Source of the DNA: Sphingomonas crusticola
GTDB taxonomy: Bacteria > Pseudomonadota > Alphaproteobacteria > Sphingomonadales > Sphingomonadaceae
Assembly (NCBI RefSeq): GCF_003391115.1
Contig: NZ_QTJP01000001.1
Coordinates: 2,502,501 to 2,566,500 of the forward strand
Direction of reading: 5' to 3'
Length of the DNA stretch: 64,000 nucleotides
How positions within the stretch are numbered: position 1 is the stretch's first letter; each line of letters begins with the position of its first letter. Made by a program: the position numbers and the translations under genes. A model generated the notes under the pieces. The model was not told the origin of the DNA. It saw only the letters and a program-made list of their open reading frames with translations, and searched no databases. This document shows, piece after piece, positions 25,074 through 33,275 of the stretch.

Positions 25074-26999
25074 TCAGCCGCCCTGCGCCACATCTACCAG
25101 CGGCAGCCACACCGCGCTTGGCTGACTCGCCGAGCGCGACAAGGTGACCGTCGCCTTCTGGTAATCGCCGGGCTTGGCGAAGAAGATGTTCGGAACGTAT
25201 TTCTGCGGGTTGCGGTCGTAGAGCGGGAATTGGCTCGACTGCACCTGCACCATGATGCGGTGGCCCGGCTGGAAGACATGGTTGGTGGTCGGCAACGCGA
25301 ATTTATATTCGACCGTCTTGTTGGCCGGGATCGCGCTCGGATGCTCGAAGCTTTCGCGATAGCGGCCGCGGAAGATGTCCATCGCCACCGCCAGCTGATA
25401 GCCGCCGAGCTCGGGCTGGTCGGCCATCTCGTCGGGATAGACGTCGATCAGCTTGACCACGAAATCGCCGTCCGTACCCGTGGTGGAGGCGAACAAATCC
25501 GCCACGGCCGCGCCGCTGATCCGCACCGGCTTGTCGAGCACGTCCGTGGTATAGCTCAGCACGTCCGGCCGGGCATTGGCATGGCGCTGGTCGCTGACCA
25601 GCCACGGGCCCCATTGGTCGCGATTGCTGAAGCTGGTCGGGCGCTGGACGTACGGTACCGGGTGGGCCGGATCGGACACATAGGAATCGCCCGCCTTGCC
25701 CGCCGACGGCTTGTCGAAGCTCAGGCTGAAATTGCCGGTGAGGTAGATCGGCGTGAGCGGCTTGGCGCAGCCCTGCTGACAAGCGAGCGGCCAATTGGCG
25801 AAGCGGTCCCAATGATTTTCGCCGGTATTGTAGATCTGCACGCGCGGCATATCGAACCTGGGCGCGCCATCCTTCAGATATTGGTTGAAGAAGGGCAGGA
25901 TGACGTTGCGGCGGAAATCGGTGGTGGTGTCGCCGGCCCATTTTAGCGGCCCGAGCATGTAGCCGGCGCGATTGACCTGGCTGTGCATCCACGGGCCCAT
26001 CACCAGATAATTATTGTCGAGGTGGCCGGCGGCCTTGAGCGCTTCCCAGCTATGGATCGCGCCCCACATATCCTCCTGATCCCACAGGCCCTGCAGCCAC
26101 ATGGTCGGCACGGTCGAGGGGCGGGCGACGACGGCCTTGTCGAGCGCCTGACCCTGCCAATAGCTGTCATAAGCGGGATGCTCGGCCATCCGGCGCCACA
26201 TTCCGAACTGGTCGATGCCGTGCGCCTTGGCGAAGTCGCCGGCGGAGCCCGCCTTCAGATAGGCGTCATATTCGTCGGCGTTCGACGTGATCAGGCTGGC
26301 TTTCTGCTTCTTAGGGCTCTCCTGACCGACGATGTACGGGAAGCTGCCCTGGCGGTAGGCGCCATAGTGGAACCAATCGTCGCCCATCCAGCCGTCGACC
26401 ATCGGGCTTTCCGGCGCGGCGACCTTGAGCGCGGGATGCGGATCGAGCAGCGCCATCACGACGGTGTGGCCTTCATAGGAGGAGCCGATCATGCCGACGC
26501 GGCCGTTGCTCTCCGGCAAATTCTTTACGAGCCAGTCGATCGCGTCATAGGCGTCGGTGGTATTGTCGACCTTGGTCGGGTTGAGCGGGCCGATCGGCGG
26601 GCGCGTCATGACATAGCCGCCTTCCGAACCGTGGAGGCCGCGCACGTCCTGAAAGACGATGATGTAGCCGGCGTCGGCGAACACGTCGTAGCTTTGCGGC
26701 AGGATCGAGCGCATCACCCCACTCTTGTTGCGCGTGGTATGGCCGTCGGCGTCGTAGGGCGTACGGTTGAGCAGGATGGGGGCGTTCTTGGTGCCCTTAT
26801 GCTCGACGATCACGGTGTGGAGCTTGACCCCGTCGCGCATCGGGATCTCGACCTCGCGCCGGACATAATCGTAGCTATCGGTCGGCTCGACATATTTGTC
26901 GGGAAAATCGGTGCCGCTTTTCGGGAAGACCGGCTCGGGCGCCTGCGCGCGGGCGAGGGTGGAGGTGGCGAGCAGGAGCAAAGCGAGCGTCTTGGTCAT
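25074..26999 (-). CDS. Exported CocE/NonD family hydrolase (X-Pro dipeptidyl-peptidase / acylase type)
   Basis: The 641-residue protein has a signal peptide (MTKTLALLLLATSTLARA). Three domains are expected. The alpha/beta hydrolase domain has nucleophile GSSYEG (Ser174) and VFQDVRGLHGSEG before it. A helical cap follows. The C-terminal jelly roll carries PVRISGAAVADLFASTTGTD, FVVKLIDVYPDE and HRIMVQVQSSQFPLYDRN. These are the landmarks of the family containing cocaine esterase, glutaryl-7-ACA acylase and alpha-amino-acid ester hydrolase. Length matches the family. It likely cleaves esters, amides or Xaa-Pro peptides in the periplasm. Confidence 0.92.
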   Translation of the reverse strand: MTKTLALLLLATSTLARAQAPEPVFPKSGTDFPDKYVEPTDSYDYVRREVEIPMRDGVKLHTVIVEHKGTKNAPILLNRTPYDADGHTTRNKSGVMRSILPQSYDVFADAGYIIVFQDVRGLHGSEGGYVMTRPPIGPLNPTKVDNTTDAYDAIDWLVKNLPESNGRVGMIGSSYEGHTVVMALLDPHPALKVAAPESPMVDGWMGDDWFHYGAYRQGSFPYIVGQESPKKQKASLITSNADEYDAYLKAGSAGDFAKAHGIDQFGMWRRMAEHPAYDSYWQGQALDKAVVARPSTVPTMWLQGLWDQEDMWGAIHSWEALKAAGHLDNNYLVMGPWMHSQVNRAGYMLGPLKWAGDTTTDFRRNVILPFFNQYLKDGAPRFDMPRVQIYNTGENHWDRFANWPLACQQGCAKPLTPIYLTGNFSLSFDKPSAGKAGDSYVSDPAHPVPYVQRPTSFSNRDQWGPWLVSDQRHANARPDVLSYTTDVLDKPVRISGAAVADLFASTTGTDGDFVVKLIDVYPDEMADQPELGGYQLAVAMDIFRGRYRESFEHPSAIPANKTVEYKFALPTTNHVFQPGHRIMVQVQSSQFPLYDRNPQKYVPNIFFAKPGDYQKATVTLSRSASQPSAVWLPLVDVAQGG

Positions 27000-27135
27000 A
27001 GCGTTTCCCGTCAGAGCGAATGTGACAGCTTAGAAAGGCACAACCCTGCGTGTCGAGGGCTTTGACGTAGTTCTGCACTCAACCCCGTCCGGCGGCGCTT
27101 CCGTTACGCGTTGCCCCCCCCGCGTGGCACGATCG

Positions 27136-27160
27136 ACCCTGAAACAAGTGCAGGGTGACG
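27136..27160. repeat. REP-like palindrome left of the GIY-YIG gene
   Basis: ACCCTGAAACAAGTGCAGGG followed by TGACG. It is nearly identical, and in the same orientation, to the copy at 27556-27580 on the other side of the GIY-YIG gene, making a direct repeat about 400 bp apart. Confidence 0.65.
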
Positions 27161-27180
27161 TAGATAGCTGATCCGTGATC

Positions 27181-27208
27181 CGTCATGCTGAACTTGTTTC
27201 GGCATCCA
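27181..27208. repeat. REP-like palindrome (inverse orientation) at the GIY-YIG start
   Basis: CGTCATGCTGAACTTGTTTC continuing GGCATCC. It is the reverse orientation of the neighbouring copies. The most upstream ATG of the GIY-YIG frame (27185) lies inside it. Confidence 0.6.
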
Positions 27209-27229
27209 TCGCGAGGCAGATTTCGCCGG

Positions 27230-27562
27230 GTGAGGGAGCGGCAACCCTCTGTCTATATTCTGGCAAGCGGGCCTTATGGCACGCTGTATATCGGCGTGAC
27301 GTCGGATCTCATGGCGCGGCTACACCAGCATCGGCAGGGCGTGACCGGCGGGTTTACGAGCAACTACGAGGTGAAGCGGCTGGTCCGTTTCGAGATTCTA
27401 GACGACATGCCGGCAGCTATCGCACGCGAGAAGCAGCTGAAGCGCTGGCATCGCGACTGGAAGATCAACCTGATCGAGCAGGATAACCCTGATTGGGCTG
27501 ACCTAGCTATCGGATTGGGCTTACTTCCGTTGGATAGCCCCTGGCCGCCGAATGGACCCTGA
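27230..27562 (+). CDS. GIY-YIG nuclease family protein
   Basis: The protein has about 110 residues with the GIY-YIG core: VYILASGPYGTLYIGVTSDL, the following Arg/His helix LMARLHQHRQG, and KRLVRFEILDDMPAAIAREK carrying the catalytic Glu region. KRWHRDWKINLIE is typical of the short UPF0213/YhbQ-like subgroup. The frame is open from ATG 27185, but that ATG lies within a palindromic repeat and would encode repeat-derived residues, so I prefer GTG 27230. The stop TGA is contributed by the right-hand palindrome (ACCCTGAAAC), and the residues just before it are also repeat-proximal. The domain is a small DNA endonuclease; a role in repair or element mobility is speculation. Confidence 0.8.
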   Translation: MRERQPSVYILASGPYGTLYIGVTSDLMARLHQHRQGVTGGFTSNYEVKRLVRFEILDDMPAAIAREKQLKRWHRDWKINLIEQDNPDWADLAIGLGLLPLDSPWPPNGP

Positions 27563-27580
27563 AACAAGTTCAGGGTGACG
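27556..27580. repeat. REP-like palindrome right of the GIY-YIG gene
   Basis: ACCCTGAA, loop ACAAG, TTCAGGGT, then GACG; a perfect 8-bp stem. It supplies the stop codon of the GIY-YIG frame and lies just before the convergent quinone oxidoreductase end. Confidence 0.7.
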
Positions 27581-27586
27581 GTGTTC

Positions 27587-28582
27587 CTAGCCCATCGTGA
27601 GCACGACCTTGCCGACATGGTCGCCATCTTCCAGCCGGGCGTGCGCCCCGGTTGCATCGCGCAGCGGGAAGGTGGAATCGATGATCGGCTTGAGCTTACC
27701 CGCTGCCAGCAGAGGCCACACGCTTTGCACCAGCGCATCGCGGATCGCGGTCTTGAAGGGGACGTCGCGGGCGCGCAGCATCGAGCCGGTCAGCGTCAGG
27801 CGTTTGCGCATCATCAGTGCGATCGGCAGCTCGGCCGTGGCGCCACGCCGCGAGGCGATTGAGACGTGGCGGCCTTCTTCGGCGAGGCAGGCAAGGTTGC
27901 GCGGCAGATAATCGCCGCCGACCATGTCGAGCACGACATGAACGCCATCCGGGGCGAATGCCTTCACCTCCGCGACAAAGTCCTGCGCCTTGTAATCGAT
28001 CGCGTGGTCGGCGCCGATCTCCAGCGCGCGGCGGCATTTGTCGGGCGAGCCCGCGGTGACGATCATAGTCAGGCCGAAGGCCTTGCCGAGCAGGATCGCC
28101 ATCGTGCCGATGCCGCTGGTGCCGCCGTGGACGAGGATCGTTTCGCCGGGTGCGGCGCGGCCGCGCTCGAACAGGTTCGACCAGACGGTGAACAGGGTTT
28201 CCGGGAGCGCCGCGGCCTCGACCATCGACAAGGCTGGCGGAACCGCGATGCACTGACCGGAGGGAGCGACGGCATATTCGGCATAAGCGCCGCCTGCGAC
28301 CAGCGCCATCACCGGGCGGCCGAGCAGGCGCGCGTCGCCGCCTTCGCCGAGCGCGACGACTTCGCCGGCGAGCTCGAGGCCGAGGATGGAGGGAGCGCGG
28401 GGCGGGGGCGGATATTTGCCCGCGCGCTGCATGAGGTCGGGCCGGTTCACGCCGGCGGCAGCGACCTTGATCAGCAATTCGCCGGGGCCCGGTGTGGGGA
28501 CGGGCCGCTCGACCGGCTGCAGCACTTCCGGGCCACCGGCTTCGGCAGGGTCGATGGCGATCATCGTTTTTGGGATCGTCAC
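27587..28582 (-). CDS. NAD(P)H-quinone oxidoreductase, zinc-less medium-chain dehydrogenase (PIG3-like)
   Basis: The 331-residue protein is of the quinone oxidoreductase branch of the MDR superfamily. It shows GELLIKVAAAGVNRPDLMQR, the PPPPRAPSILGLELAGEVVA segment typical of TP53I3/PIG3-like enzymes, and the nucleotide-binding HGGTSGIGTMAILLGKAFG. The zinc-binding cysteines of true alcohol dehydrogenases are absent. GADHAIDYK and LDMVGGDYLPRNLACLA follow. It likely reduces quinones with NADPH. The gene is a single unit flanked by palindromic repeats on both sides. Confidence 0.92.
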   Translation of the reverse strand: MTIPKTMIAIDPAEAGGPEVLQPVERPVPTPGPGELLIKVAAAGVNRPDLMQRAGKYPPPPRAPSILGLELAGEVVALGEGGDARLLGRPVMALVAGGAYAEYAVAPSGQCIAVPPALSMVEAAALPETLFTVWSNLFERGRAAPGETILVHGGTSGIGTMAILLGKAFGLTMIVTAGSPDKCRRALEIGADHAIDYKAQDFVAEVKAFAPDGVHVVLDMVGGDYLPRNLACLAEEGRHVSIASRRGATAELPIALMMRKRLTLTGSMLRARDVPFKTAIRDALVQSVWPLLAAGKLKPIIDSTFPLRDATGAHARLEDGDHVGKVVLTMG

Positions 28583-28595
28583 TGCCTGACCCTTT

Positions 28596-28623
28596 CGTCA
28601 TCCCAGCGAAGGCTGCGATCCAT
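28596..28623. repeat. REP-like element, degenerate copy
   Basis: CGTCATCCCAGCGAAGGCTG with imperfect pairing. It is an inverted partner to the better copy at 28661, and both lie in the short gap between two divergent genes. Confidence 0.5.
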
Positions 28624-28660
28624 GTCTATAGTATCTCAGCGTCGGCGCCCGTTGGAGCAG

Positions 28661-28690
28661 CCATGGACCCCAGCCTGCGCTGGGGTGACG
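28661..28690. repeat. REP-like palindrome upstream of the DUF1192 gene
   Basis: ACCCCAGC, loop CTGC, GCTGGGGT, then GACG; a perfect 8-bp stem at 28667-28686. It has the same core as the copies at 46875 and 46940. Confidence 0.65.
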
Positions 28691-28732
28691 GTTGCATTTG
28701 ACAGACTCGCGCGAAGGGTCAACCATTCGGCA

Positions 28733-28930
28733 ATGGATCTGGAAGACTATCTTCCCAAGACGCCCGGCGATCCGCTCGCCGCGCTGACGAAGCAGGATCT
28801 CGATCCGCTGTCGGTCGACGAGCTCCACGCGCGGATCGCGACGCTGGAGGCGGAAATCGCCCGCGCCCGTGCCCGGATCGATCATGCGGTCAACCATCGC
28901 TCGAGCGCCGAAAGCCTGTTCAAGCGATGA
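28733..28930 (+). CDS. DUF1192 family small coiled protein
   Basis: The 65-residue protein starts MDLEDYLPKTPGDPLA and continues with DLDPLSVDELHARIATLEAE. It ends with the SSAESLFKR tail that defines DUF1192. The middle is a predicted coiled coil (ELHARIATLEAEIARARARI). These small proteins are conserved in alphaproteobacteria and have no known function. It lies upstream of clpA on the same strand, where many alphaproteobacteria would carry clpS. Confidence 0.85.
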   Translation: MDLEDYLPKTPGDPLAALTKQDLDPLSVDELHARIATLEAEIARARARIDHAVNHRSSAESLFKR

Positions 28931-29047
28931 CGGCAAACGCCGTCTTTAGGGCGCCCAAGCAGGGGGAGCTTGATTGGACGGCGGCGCGTTCCGACATTGG
29001 TGTCAGCAGGGCGGCATCCTCGCTGCCCCTGCGGGAGTAAACATTAC

Positions 29048-31363
29048 ATGCCTAGTTTTGCCCGCGAGCTCGAACAGACCCTCCACAACGCGCTGACGGC
29101 CGCGTCCTCGCGCCACCATGAATATGCGACGCTGGAGCATCTCCTGCTCGCTTTGGTGGACGACGAGCACGCGTCCAAGGTGATGACGGCGTGCGGGGTC
29201 GATCTCGATGAGCTCAAGGAGGCGGTCGCCACCTATCTCGACAGCGAGCTCGATGCGCTCAAGACCGAGACCGGCAACGATCCGTCGCCGACATCCGGTT
29301 TCCAGCGCGTCGTCCAGCGCGCGATCCTGCACGTCCAGTCGTCCGGCCGCGAAGAAGTGACCGGCGCCAATGTGCTGGTCGCCCTGTTCAGCGAACGCGA
29401 GAGCTACGCCGTCTATTTCCTGCAGCAGCAGGATATGAGCCGCCTCGATGCGGTGTCGTTCATCAGCCATGGCGTCGGCAAGGCCGGCCAGCCGGGGGAA
29501 AGCCGCGAGCCGAAAGGTGCCGAGGAAGAGAAGGCGCCCAAGAGCGAGGGCGGCGGCAAGAAGAATGAGAGCGCGCTCAAGCAATTCTGCGTCGATCTCA
29601 ATGCCAAGGCCAAGGACGGCCGGGTCGATCCGCTGATCGGGCGCGGTCCGGAGGTGGACCGCACGATCCAGATCCTGTGCCGCCGCTCCAAGAACAACCC
29701 GCTTTATGTGGGCGATCCCGGCGTCGGCAAGACCGCCATCGCCGAGGGACTGGCGCGCAAGATCGTCGAGGGCGACGTGCCGGAGGTGCTGCTGCCGGCG
29801 GTAATCTATTCGCTCGACATGGGAGCGCTGCTGGCGGGCACACGCTATCGCGGTGATTTCGAGGAACGGCTGAAGCAAGTCGTGACCGAGCTCGAGAAGC
29901 TGCCGCATGCGGTGCTGTTCATCGACGAGATCCATACCGTGATCGGCGCGGGCGCGACCAGCGGCGGGGCGATGGATGCGTCCAACCTGCTCAAGCCGGC
30001 TCTGTCGGGCGGCACGATCCGCTGCATCGGCTCGACCACCTACAAGGAGTTCCGCAATCATTTCGAGAAGGACCGGGCTTTGCTCCGGCGCTTCCAGAAA
30101 ATTGACGTGAACGAGCCGACGGTCGAGGATACGATCAAGATCCTGACCGGGCTCCGCACCGCCTTCGAAAGCCACCACAAGGTCAAGTACACGACCGAGG
30201 CGATCAAGTCGGCGGTGGAACTGTCGTCGCGCTACATCAATGACCGCAAGCTGCCCGACAAGGCGATCGACGTGATCGACGAGGTCGGTGCGATGCAGAT
30301 GCTGGTGCCGCCGGCCAAGCGCAAGAAGACGATCACCGCCAAGGAGATCGAGGCCGTGATCGCGACGATGGCGCGCATCCCACCCAAGTCGGTCTCGACC
30401 GACGACACCAAGGCGCTCGCCACGCTCGATACCGATCTCAAGCGGGTCGTGTTCGGGCAGGATGCGGCGATCAACACCTTGTCGTCGGCGATCAAGCTCA
30501 GCCGGGCGGGCCTGCGCGATCCGGACAAGCCGATCGGCAATTATCTGTTCACCGGCCCGACCGGCGTCGGCAAGACCGAGGTCGCACGCCAGCTGGCGTC
30601 GATCATGGGCATTCCGCTCCAGCGGTTCGACATGTCCGAATATATGGAACGCCATTCGGTCAGCCGGCTGATCGGCGCACCTCCGGGCTATGTCGGCTAC
30701 GATCAGGGCGGACTGCTGACCGACGCGGTCGACCAGAATCCGCATTCGGTGCTGCTGCTCGACGAGATCGAGAAGGCGCATCCGGACCTGTTCAACATCC
30801 TGTTGCAGGTGATGGATAACGGGAAGCTGACCGATCACCACGGCAAGACGGTCGATTTCCGCAACGTGATCCTGATCATGACCACCAATGCCGGCGCGTC
30901 CGACATGGCGCGCGAGAGCCTCGGCTTCGGCAATCTCACCCGCGAGGGCGAGGATGAGGAAGCGGTCAAGAAGATGTTCACGCCGGAATTCCGCAACCGT
31001 TTGGATGCGATCGTGCCGTTCGGTTACCTGCCAACGCCGGTGATCGCGCGCGTGGTCGAGAAGTTCATCCTGCAGCTCGAACTGCAGCTCGCCGACCGCG
31101 AGGTGCATATCGCGCTCGACGAGGAGGCCAAGGCGTGGCTGACCGAGAAGGGCTATGACAAGCTCTATGGCGCGCGGCCGATGGGCCGCCTGATCCAGGA
31201 GAAGATCAAGCAGCCGCTCGCCGAGGAATTGCTGTTCGGCAAATTGGTCAGCGGCGGCGAGGTCAAGGTCCATATGAAGGACGGCGCGCTCGCCTTCGAG
31301 ATCGTGCCGGCGGCACCCAAGCCGAAGCGCAAGGGCAAGCCCAAGGCCGAAGCCAAGGCATAA
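29048..31363 (+). CDS. clpA: ATP-dependent Clp protease ATP-binding subunit ClpA
   Basis: The 771-residue protein starts MPSFARELEQTLHNAL. Its N domain (HHEYATLEHLLLALVDD) binds ClpS or substrates. An Ala/Gly/Glu/Lys-rich linker near 150-180 follows. AAA+ domain 1 has GDPGVGKT and AVLFIDEIHTVIGAG; domain 2 has GPTGVGKTE, the pore loop GYVGYDQGG and LLLDEIEKAHPD. The short spacing between the two AAA domains, without the long middle domain of ClpB, and the second-domain sequence mark ClpA. It unfolds substrates for ClpP. A lysine-rich tail follows the usual end. A strong terminator lies downstream. Confidence 0.96.
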   Translation: MPSFARELEQTLHNALTAASSRHHEYATLEHLLLALVDDEHASKVMTACGVDLDELKEAVATYLDSELDALKTETGNDPSPTSGFQRVVQRAILHVQSSGREEVTGANVLVALFSERESYAVYFLQQQDMSRLDAVSFISHGVGKAGQPGESREPKGAEEEKAPKSEGGGKKNESALKQFCVDLNAKAKDGRVDPLIGRGPEVDRTIQILCRRSKNNPLYVGDPGVGKTAIAEGLARKIVEGDVPEVLLPAVIYSLDMGALLAGTRYRGDFEERLKQVVTELEKLPHAVLFIDEIHTVIGAGATSGGAMDASNLLKPALSGGTIRCIGSTTYKEFRNHFEKDRALLRRFQKIDVNEPTVEDTIKILTGLRTAFESHHKVKYTTEAIKSAVELSSRYINDRKLPDKAIDVIDEVGAMQMLVPPAKRKKTITAKEIEAVIATMARIPPKSVSTDDTKALATLDTDLKRVVFGQDAAINTLSSAIKLSRAGLRDPDKPIGNYLFTGPTGVGKTEVARQLASIMGIPLQRFDMSEYMERHSVSRLIGAPPGYVGYDQGGLLTDAVDQNPHSVLLLDEIEKAHPDLFNILLQVMDNGKLTDHHGKTVDFRNVILIMTTNAGASDMARESLGFGNLTREGEDEEAVKKMFTPEFRNRLDAIVPFGYLPTPVIARVVEKFILQLELQLADREVHIALDEEAKAWLTEKGYDKLYGARPMGRLIQEKIKQPLAEELLFGKLVSGGEVKVHMKDGALAFEIVPAAPKPKRKGKPKAEAKA

Positions 31364-31385
31364 GCCTCAGGTGTGACGAACAAGG

Positions 31386-31419
31386 CGCCCGGTGGAGAAA
31401 TCCGCCGGGCGTTTTTTTT
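31386..31419 (+). terminator. Rho-independent terminator after clpA
   Basis: CGCCCGGTGGA (31386-31396), loop GAAA, TCCGCCGGGCG (31401-31411, one G-T wobble), then eight T bases at 31412-31419. It starts 22 bp after the clpA stop. Confidence 0.95.
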
Positions 31420-31423
31420 CTTA

Positions 31424-31451
31424 TCGTCACCCCGCCTTTGCCGGGATGACA
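31424..31451. repeat. REP-like palindrome, short
   Basis: CGTCACCCCGCCTTTGCCGG followed by GATGACAG. It is directly after the clpA terminator and upstream of the M28 peptidase gene. Confidence 0.5.
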
Positions 31452-31499
31452 GTTTGATCCTGATTGAACCGTGGCGCCTTGCCTGCCAGACTTGCGGCC

Positions 31500-33146
31500 A
31501 TGAAAAAGCTCTCGCTGCTCCTCACCCTGCTCTCGACTGCCGCATTCGCGCAGGCCACTCCGCATTTCGATCCGGCGCGCCTGTCGCATCATGTCGAGAT
31601 ATTGGCGTCCGACGCCTATGAAGGGCGCGGGCCGGCGACGGCGGCCGAGCCCAAGGTGATCGATTATATCGTCTCCCAATTTAAGGCTGCCGGTCTCCAG
31701 CCAGGCGGCGACCTTAAGGGCGGCACGCGCCTCTGGACCCAGGACGTGCCGCTGCTGCGCGCATCGATCGTGGGCACGCCGACGCTCGGCATCACCAGCA
31801 ACGGCACGGCCATGCCGTTGACGCAGGGCGAGCAGATTGCGGTGCGCGCGGCGCTGACCGGCGAAAAGCATGTCTCGCTCAAGGACGTGCCTTTGGTCTT
31901 CGTCGGCTATGGCACGAGTGCGCCGGAGCGAAAGTGGGACGACTTCAAGGGCGTCGACGTGCGCGGCAAGATCCTGGTCGGGCTGATCAACGATCCAGAT
32001 TTCGAGACCGGGCAGGGCGACTTCGGCGGCAAGGCGATGACCTATTATGGCCGCTGGACCTACAAATATGAGGAAGCCGCGCGGCGTGGGGCGGCGGGTG
32101 TGCTGATCGTGCACGAGACTGCGCCCGCTTCCTATGGCTGGGCGACGGTCAAGAATTCCAACGCCAACGTCCAGTTCGATATCGTGCGCGCGGAACCCAA
32201 AAAGGCGCACACGCCCTTCGAGACCTGGATCCAGCGCGATCTCGCGGTGAAATTATTCGCAGATTCAGGGCTCGACTTCGAGGCGGCGAAGAAAGCGGCG
32301 CAGGCACGCGACTTCACGCCGATGCCGCTCGAGGCGACCTTGTCGGCCGATTATGCGGTCGATGCCGGGACGATCGTCTCGCACAATATCGTCGGTCGGC
32401 TGGCGGGCGCGCAACATCCCGACGAGACGATCGTCTATTCGGCGCATTGGGATCATCTCGGCGTCGGCCAGCCTGACGCGAAGGGCGACCGCATTTATAA
32501 TGGTGCGGTCGACAATGCCGACGGTATCTCAGTGCTGATCGAAACCGCACGCGCCTTCGCGGCCGCGCCCCGCCCCGACCGTTCGGTGCTGTTCCTGGCG
32601 GTGACCGCCGAGGAGAAGGGCCTGCTCGGCTCCGAATATTATGCGGCCAACCCGCTCTATCCGCTGGCGACCACGGTCGGCATGCTCAACACCGATGCGC
32701 TCAGCACGGCCGGGCCGGCGCACGACTTCACCATCTCGGGTAATGCCAAGCTCGGTCTGCTCGACGACCTGATCGCGGAAGGTGCCAAGCAGGGACGAAC
32801 CTTTACCCCCGATCCCCAGTCGGAGGCGGGCCATTTCTACCGCTCCGACCATTTCCCGCTCGCCAAGCGCGGCGTGCCCGCCATCTCGATCGGCAGCGGC
32901 GAGGATCTGGTCGAAGGCGGCAAGGCGGCGGGCAAGGCCGACAGCGAAGCCTATGTGCGCGACAAATATCACCAGCCGGCCGACGAGTGGACGCCAGCCT
33001 GGAATGCCAAGGGACAGGCGGTCGACGCCGAGCTGATGTTCGCGCTCGGCCAGCGCCTCGCCAATTCGCGCGAGTGGCCCAATTGGAGCGCGGACAGCGA
33101 ATTCCGTGGTGCCCGCGACGCAACCGCCGCAGCGCGTAAGCCCTGA
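31500..33146 (+). CDS. Exported M28-family zinc aminopeptidase with PA domain
   Basis: The 548-residue protein starts at ATG 31500 with a signal peptide (MKKLSLLLTLLSTAAFAQA). A lid (PA) domain is inserted around 120-250 (VFVGYGTSAPERKWDDFKGV and GKILVGLINDPD). The M28 di-zinc site follows: His and Asp in SAHWDHLG, bridging Asp in GAVDNADG, the catalytic and ligand Glu pair in TAEEKGLLGSEYY, Asp in LNTDAL and the last His in KYHQPADEW. All ligands are present, so it should be active. It is likely a periplasmic aminopeptidase in peptide scavenging. Confidence 0.93.
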   Translation: MKKLSLLLTLLSTAAFAQATPHFDPARLSHHVEILASDAYEGRGPATAAEPKVIDYIVSQFKAAGLQPGGDLKGGTRLWTQDVPLLRASIVGTPTLGITSNGTAMPLTQGEQIAVRAALTGEKHVSLKDVPLVFVGYGTSAPERKWDDFKGVDVRGKILVGLINDPDFETGQGDFGGKAMTYYGRWTYKYEEAARRGAAGVLIVHETAPASYGWATVKNSNANVQFDIVRAEPKKAHTPFETWIQRDLAVKLFADSGLDFEAAKKAAQARDFTPMPLEATLSADYAVDAGTIVSHNIVGRLAGAQHPDETIVYSAHWDHLGVGQPDAKGDRIYNGAVDNADGISVLIETARAFAAAPRPDRSVLFLAVTAEEKGLLGSEYYAANPLYPLATTVGMLNTDALSTAGPAHDFTISGNAKLGLLDDLIAEGAKQGRTFTPDPQSEAGHFYRSDHFPLAKRGVPAISIGSGEDLVEGGKAAGKADSEAYVRDKYHQPADEWTPAWNAKGQAVDAELMFALGQRLANSREWPNWSADSEFRGARDATAAARKP

Positions 33147-33167
33147 GCGGGCGGAAATGGCTGATGG

Positions 33168-33241
33168 TGGAGCGGGTAGAGGGAATCGAACCCTCGTATG
33201 AAGCTTGGAAGGCTACCGCTCTACCATTGAGCTATACCCGC
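33168..33241 (-). tRNA. tRNA-Gly (anticodon TCC)
   Basis: On the minus strand the cloverleaf reads GCGGGTA acceptor, GCTC/GAGC D-stem, anticodon loop CTTCCAA with TCC, and T-arm GAGGG TTCGATT CCCTC. It ends TACCCGC, T, then genomically encoded CCA. The anticodon stem GTAGC/GCTTC has one T-T mismatch at its second pair. It lies between the M28 peptidase and btuF genes. Confidence 0.95.
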
Positions 33242-33275
33242 GCGCGGCCCCCATGCCATTGCCCGGCGGCGATGG

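Noticed and set aside
29003-31273. A 756-codon minus-strand frame opposite clpA
   Set aside because: Composition is that of a shadow frame (Leu/Arg/Asp/His-rich repeats), and the plus strand encodes all ClpA motifs.
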